Positions 63,489 through 64,000 of a stretch of 64,000 nucleotides of DNA are shown piece after piece; position 1 is the first letter of the stretch, and each line of letters starts with the position of its first letter. The notes under the pieces are model-generated. The model was not told where the DNA came from and did no database searches. It worked only from the letters and a program-made list of their open reading frames with translations. Origin of the DNA: a bacterium (GTDB lineage: Bacteria; Fidelibacterota; Marinisomatia; Marinisomatales; JAHJCW01); the NCBI GenBank assembly GCA_028282845.1, contig JANQGY010000005.1, positions 1-64,000 of the forward strand. Reading direction: 5' to 3'. The position numbers and the translations under genes were made by a program.

Positions 63489-64000
63489 TTATACCTCGAT
63501 TTCTTTCCAGTCGCCTTTAAGCGTTTTCCATAGCAGGATACTGGCAAACAGGAAAAGATACATTCCCATTCCTATCCATGGACCTATGAAGCCCCAGCCC
63601 AAAATAACTCCAGTGGTGTAGGCGAAAGGCAAAAAGAAAAACCACATAATTATTGATTCGGTCGCGGCGGGGAAAAATGTATTGCCCGCGCCTGACAGCG
63701 AGAACCACAATGTCATACCGAAAGCATCGGCAAATTGCACAAATCCGGCCAGGCGTAAAGCTACTACACCAACTCTAATTACATCAGGGTCGTTGGTAAA
63801 AATCGGTAAAATTAAATGTGGTATAAAAATAAATAATAATCCCAATGAACCCATTATCATCAACGACCATCGGATACTTTCGATAATACTTGTTTCAGCT
63901 TTCTGTGGCTCTTTCTCCCCAAGAAATTTACCAACCAAGGTAGCGCAGGCCTGTCCAATTCCGGCGGCCGGCATAAATGATGTATGCAGAATAGTGAAAA
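63489..64000 (-). CDS. MATE family efflux transporter, cut by the window edge
   Basis: Only the C-terminal ~170 residues are present, and the frame stays open to base 64000. The segment reading TSFMPAAGIGQACATLVGKFLGEKEPQKAE is the conserved start of the second MATE half. Four or more hydrophobic helices follow (LMIMGSLGLLFIFIPHLILP, IIMWFFFLPFAYTTGVILGW). It exports cationic compounds using a Na+ or H+ gradient. The apparent start at 63974 is internal. Confidence 0.88.
   Translation of the reverse strand, partial: FTILHTSFMPAAGIGQACATLVGKFLGEKEPQKAETSIIESIRWSLMIMGSLGLLFIFIPHLILPIFTNDPDVIRVGVVALRLAGFVQFADAFGMTLWFSLSGAGNTFFPAATESIIMWFFFLPFAYTTGVILGWGFIGPWIGMGMYLFLFASILLWKTLKGDWKEIEV

Overview
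The window looks like a piece of a free-living Gram-negative genome from the FCB-type bacteria. A Marinimicrobia/Neomarinimicrobiota-like organism is my best guess, but no rRNA or ribosomal-protein marker is present to fix this. The pointers are a TonB-dependent receptor with a carboxypeptidase-regulatory-like N-terminus, a DUF3078 porin-like protein, a FadL-type outer-membrane protein, an RND efflux operon and many short lipobox signal peptides. Coding is very dense. Operon genes overlap by 1-11 nt, and four convergent pairs share their stop-codon bases.

Layout: 1-2.9 kb is accessory-looking. It holds the 3' part of a cysteine-rich 'DNDCDG'-type protein, a PKD-type lipoprotein, and a ~400 bp mosaic of short palindromic repeats. 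2.9-5.2 kb has a DUF1028 hydrolase-like protein diverging from an NPP-type phosphodiesterase. 5.4-11.6 kb is a TetR-regulated tripartite RND efflux operon with a clear palindromic operator. 11.6-19.7 kb is an outer-membrane locus: a DUF3078 barrel, then a TonB receptor, a beta-helix lipoprotein and three tandem paralogous lipoproteins of unknown function. 19.7-23.5 kb holds an iodotyrosine-deiodinase-like nitroreductase, a FadL protein with an Ala-rich insert, and a sulfotransferase.

23.6-37.6 kb is a twelve-gene purine operon, purA-L-M-Q-C-E-B-F-D-N-(hotdog thioesterase)-H. It covers every step from PRPP to IMP and on to AMP. It has two notable variations. PurQ carries a C-terminal extension that reads as two tandem PurS domains, and there is no free purS. 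PurE is of the class II (animal PAICS-like) type, which explains the absence of purK.

37.5-50.5 kb is mixed housekeeping: GDPD, a divergent penicillin acylase, mutM, a DHFR-like protein, a frameshifted GNAT gene, DUF4332, an M16 protease, a DUF2927 lipoprotein, an SDR, a Nudix protein and an ICMT-like methyltransferase. It includes a ~1 kb gene-poor stretch (40.3-41.3 kb) with a minus-strand terminator and a 14-bp inverted repeat. 50.5-60.6 kb carries both routes from pyruvate to acetyl-CoA on the minus strand: the pyruvate dehydrogenase genes aceE-aceF-lpd, and pyruvate:ferredoxin oxidoreductase (nifJ) with a dihydroorotate-dehydrogenase-like gene. This suggests metabolism across oxic and anoxic conditions. 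The right end has an orphan lipoprotein, a RetSat/CrtISO-like flavoprotein and a truncated MATE transporter.

I found no tRNA, rRNA, CRISPR array, insertion sequence or prophage. All assignments come from reading the sequence; no database search was run.
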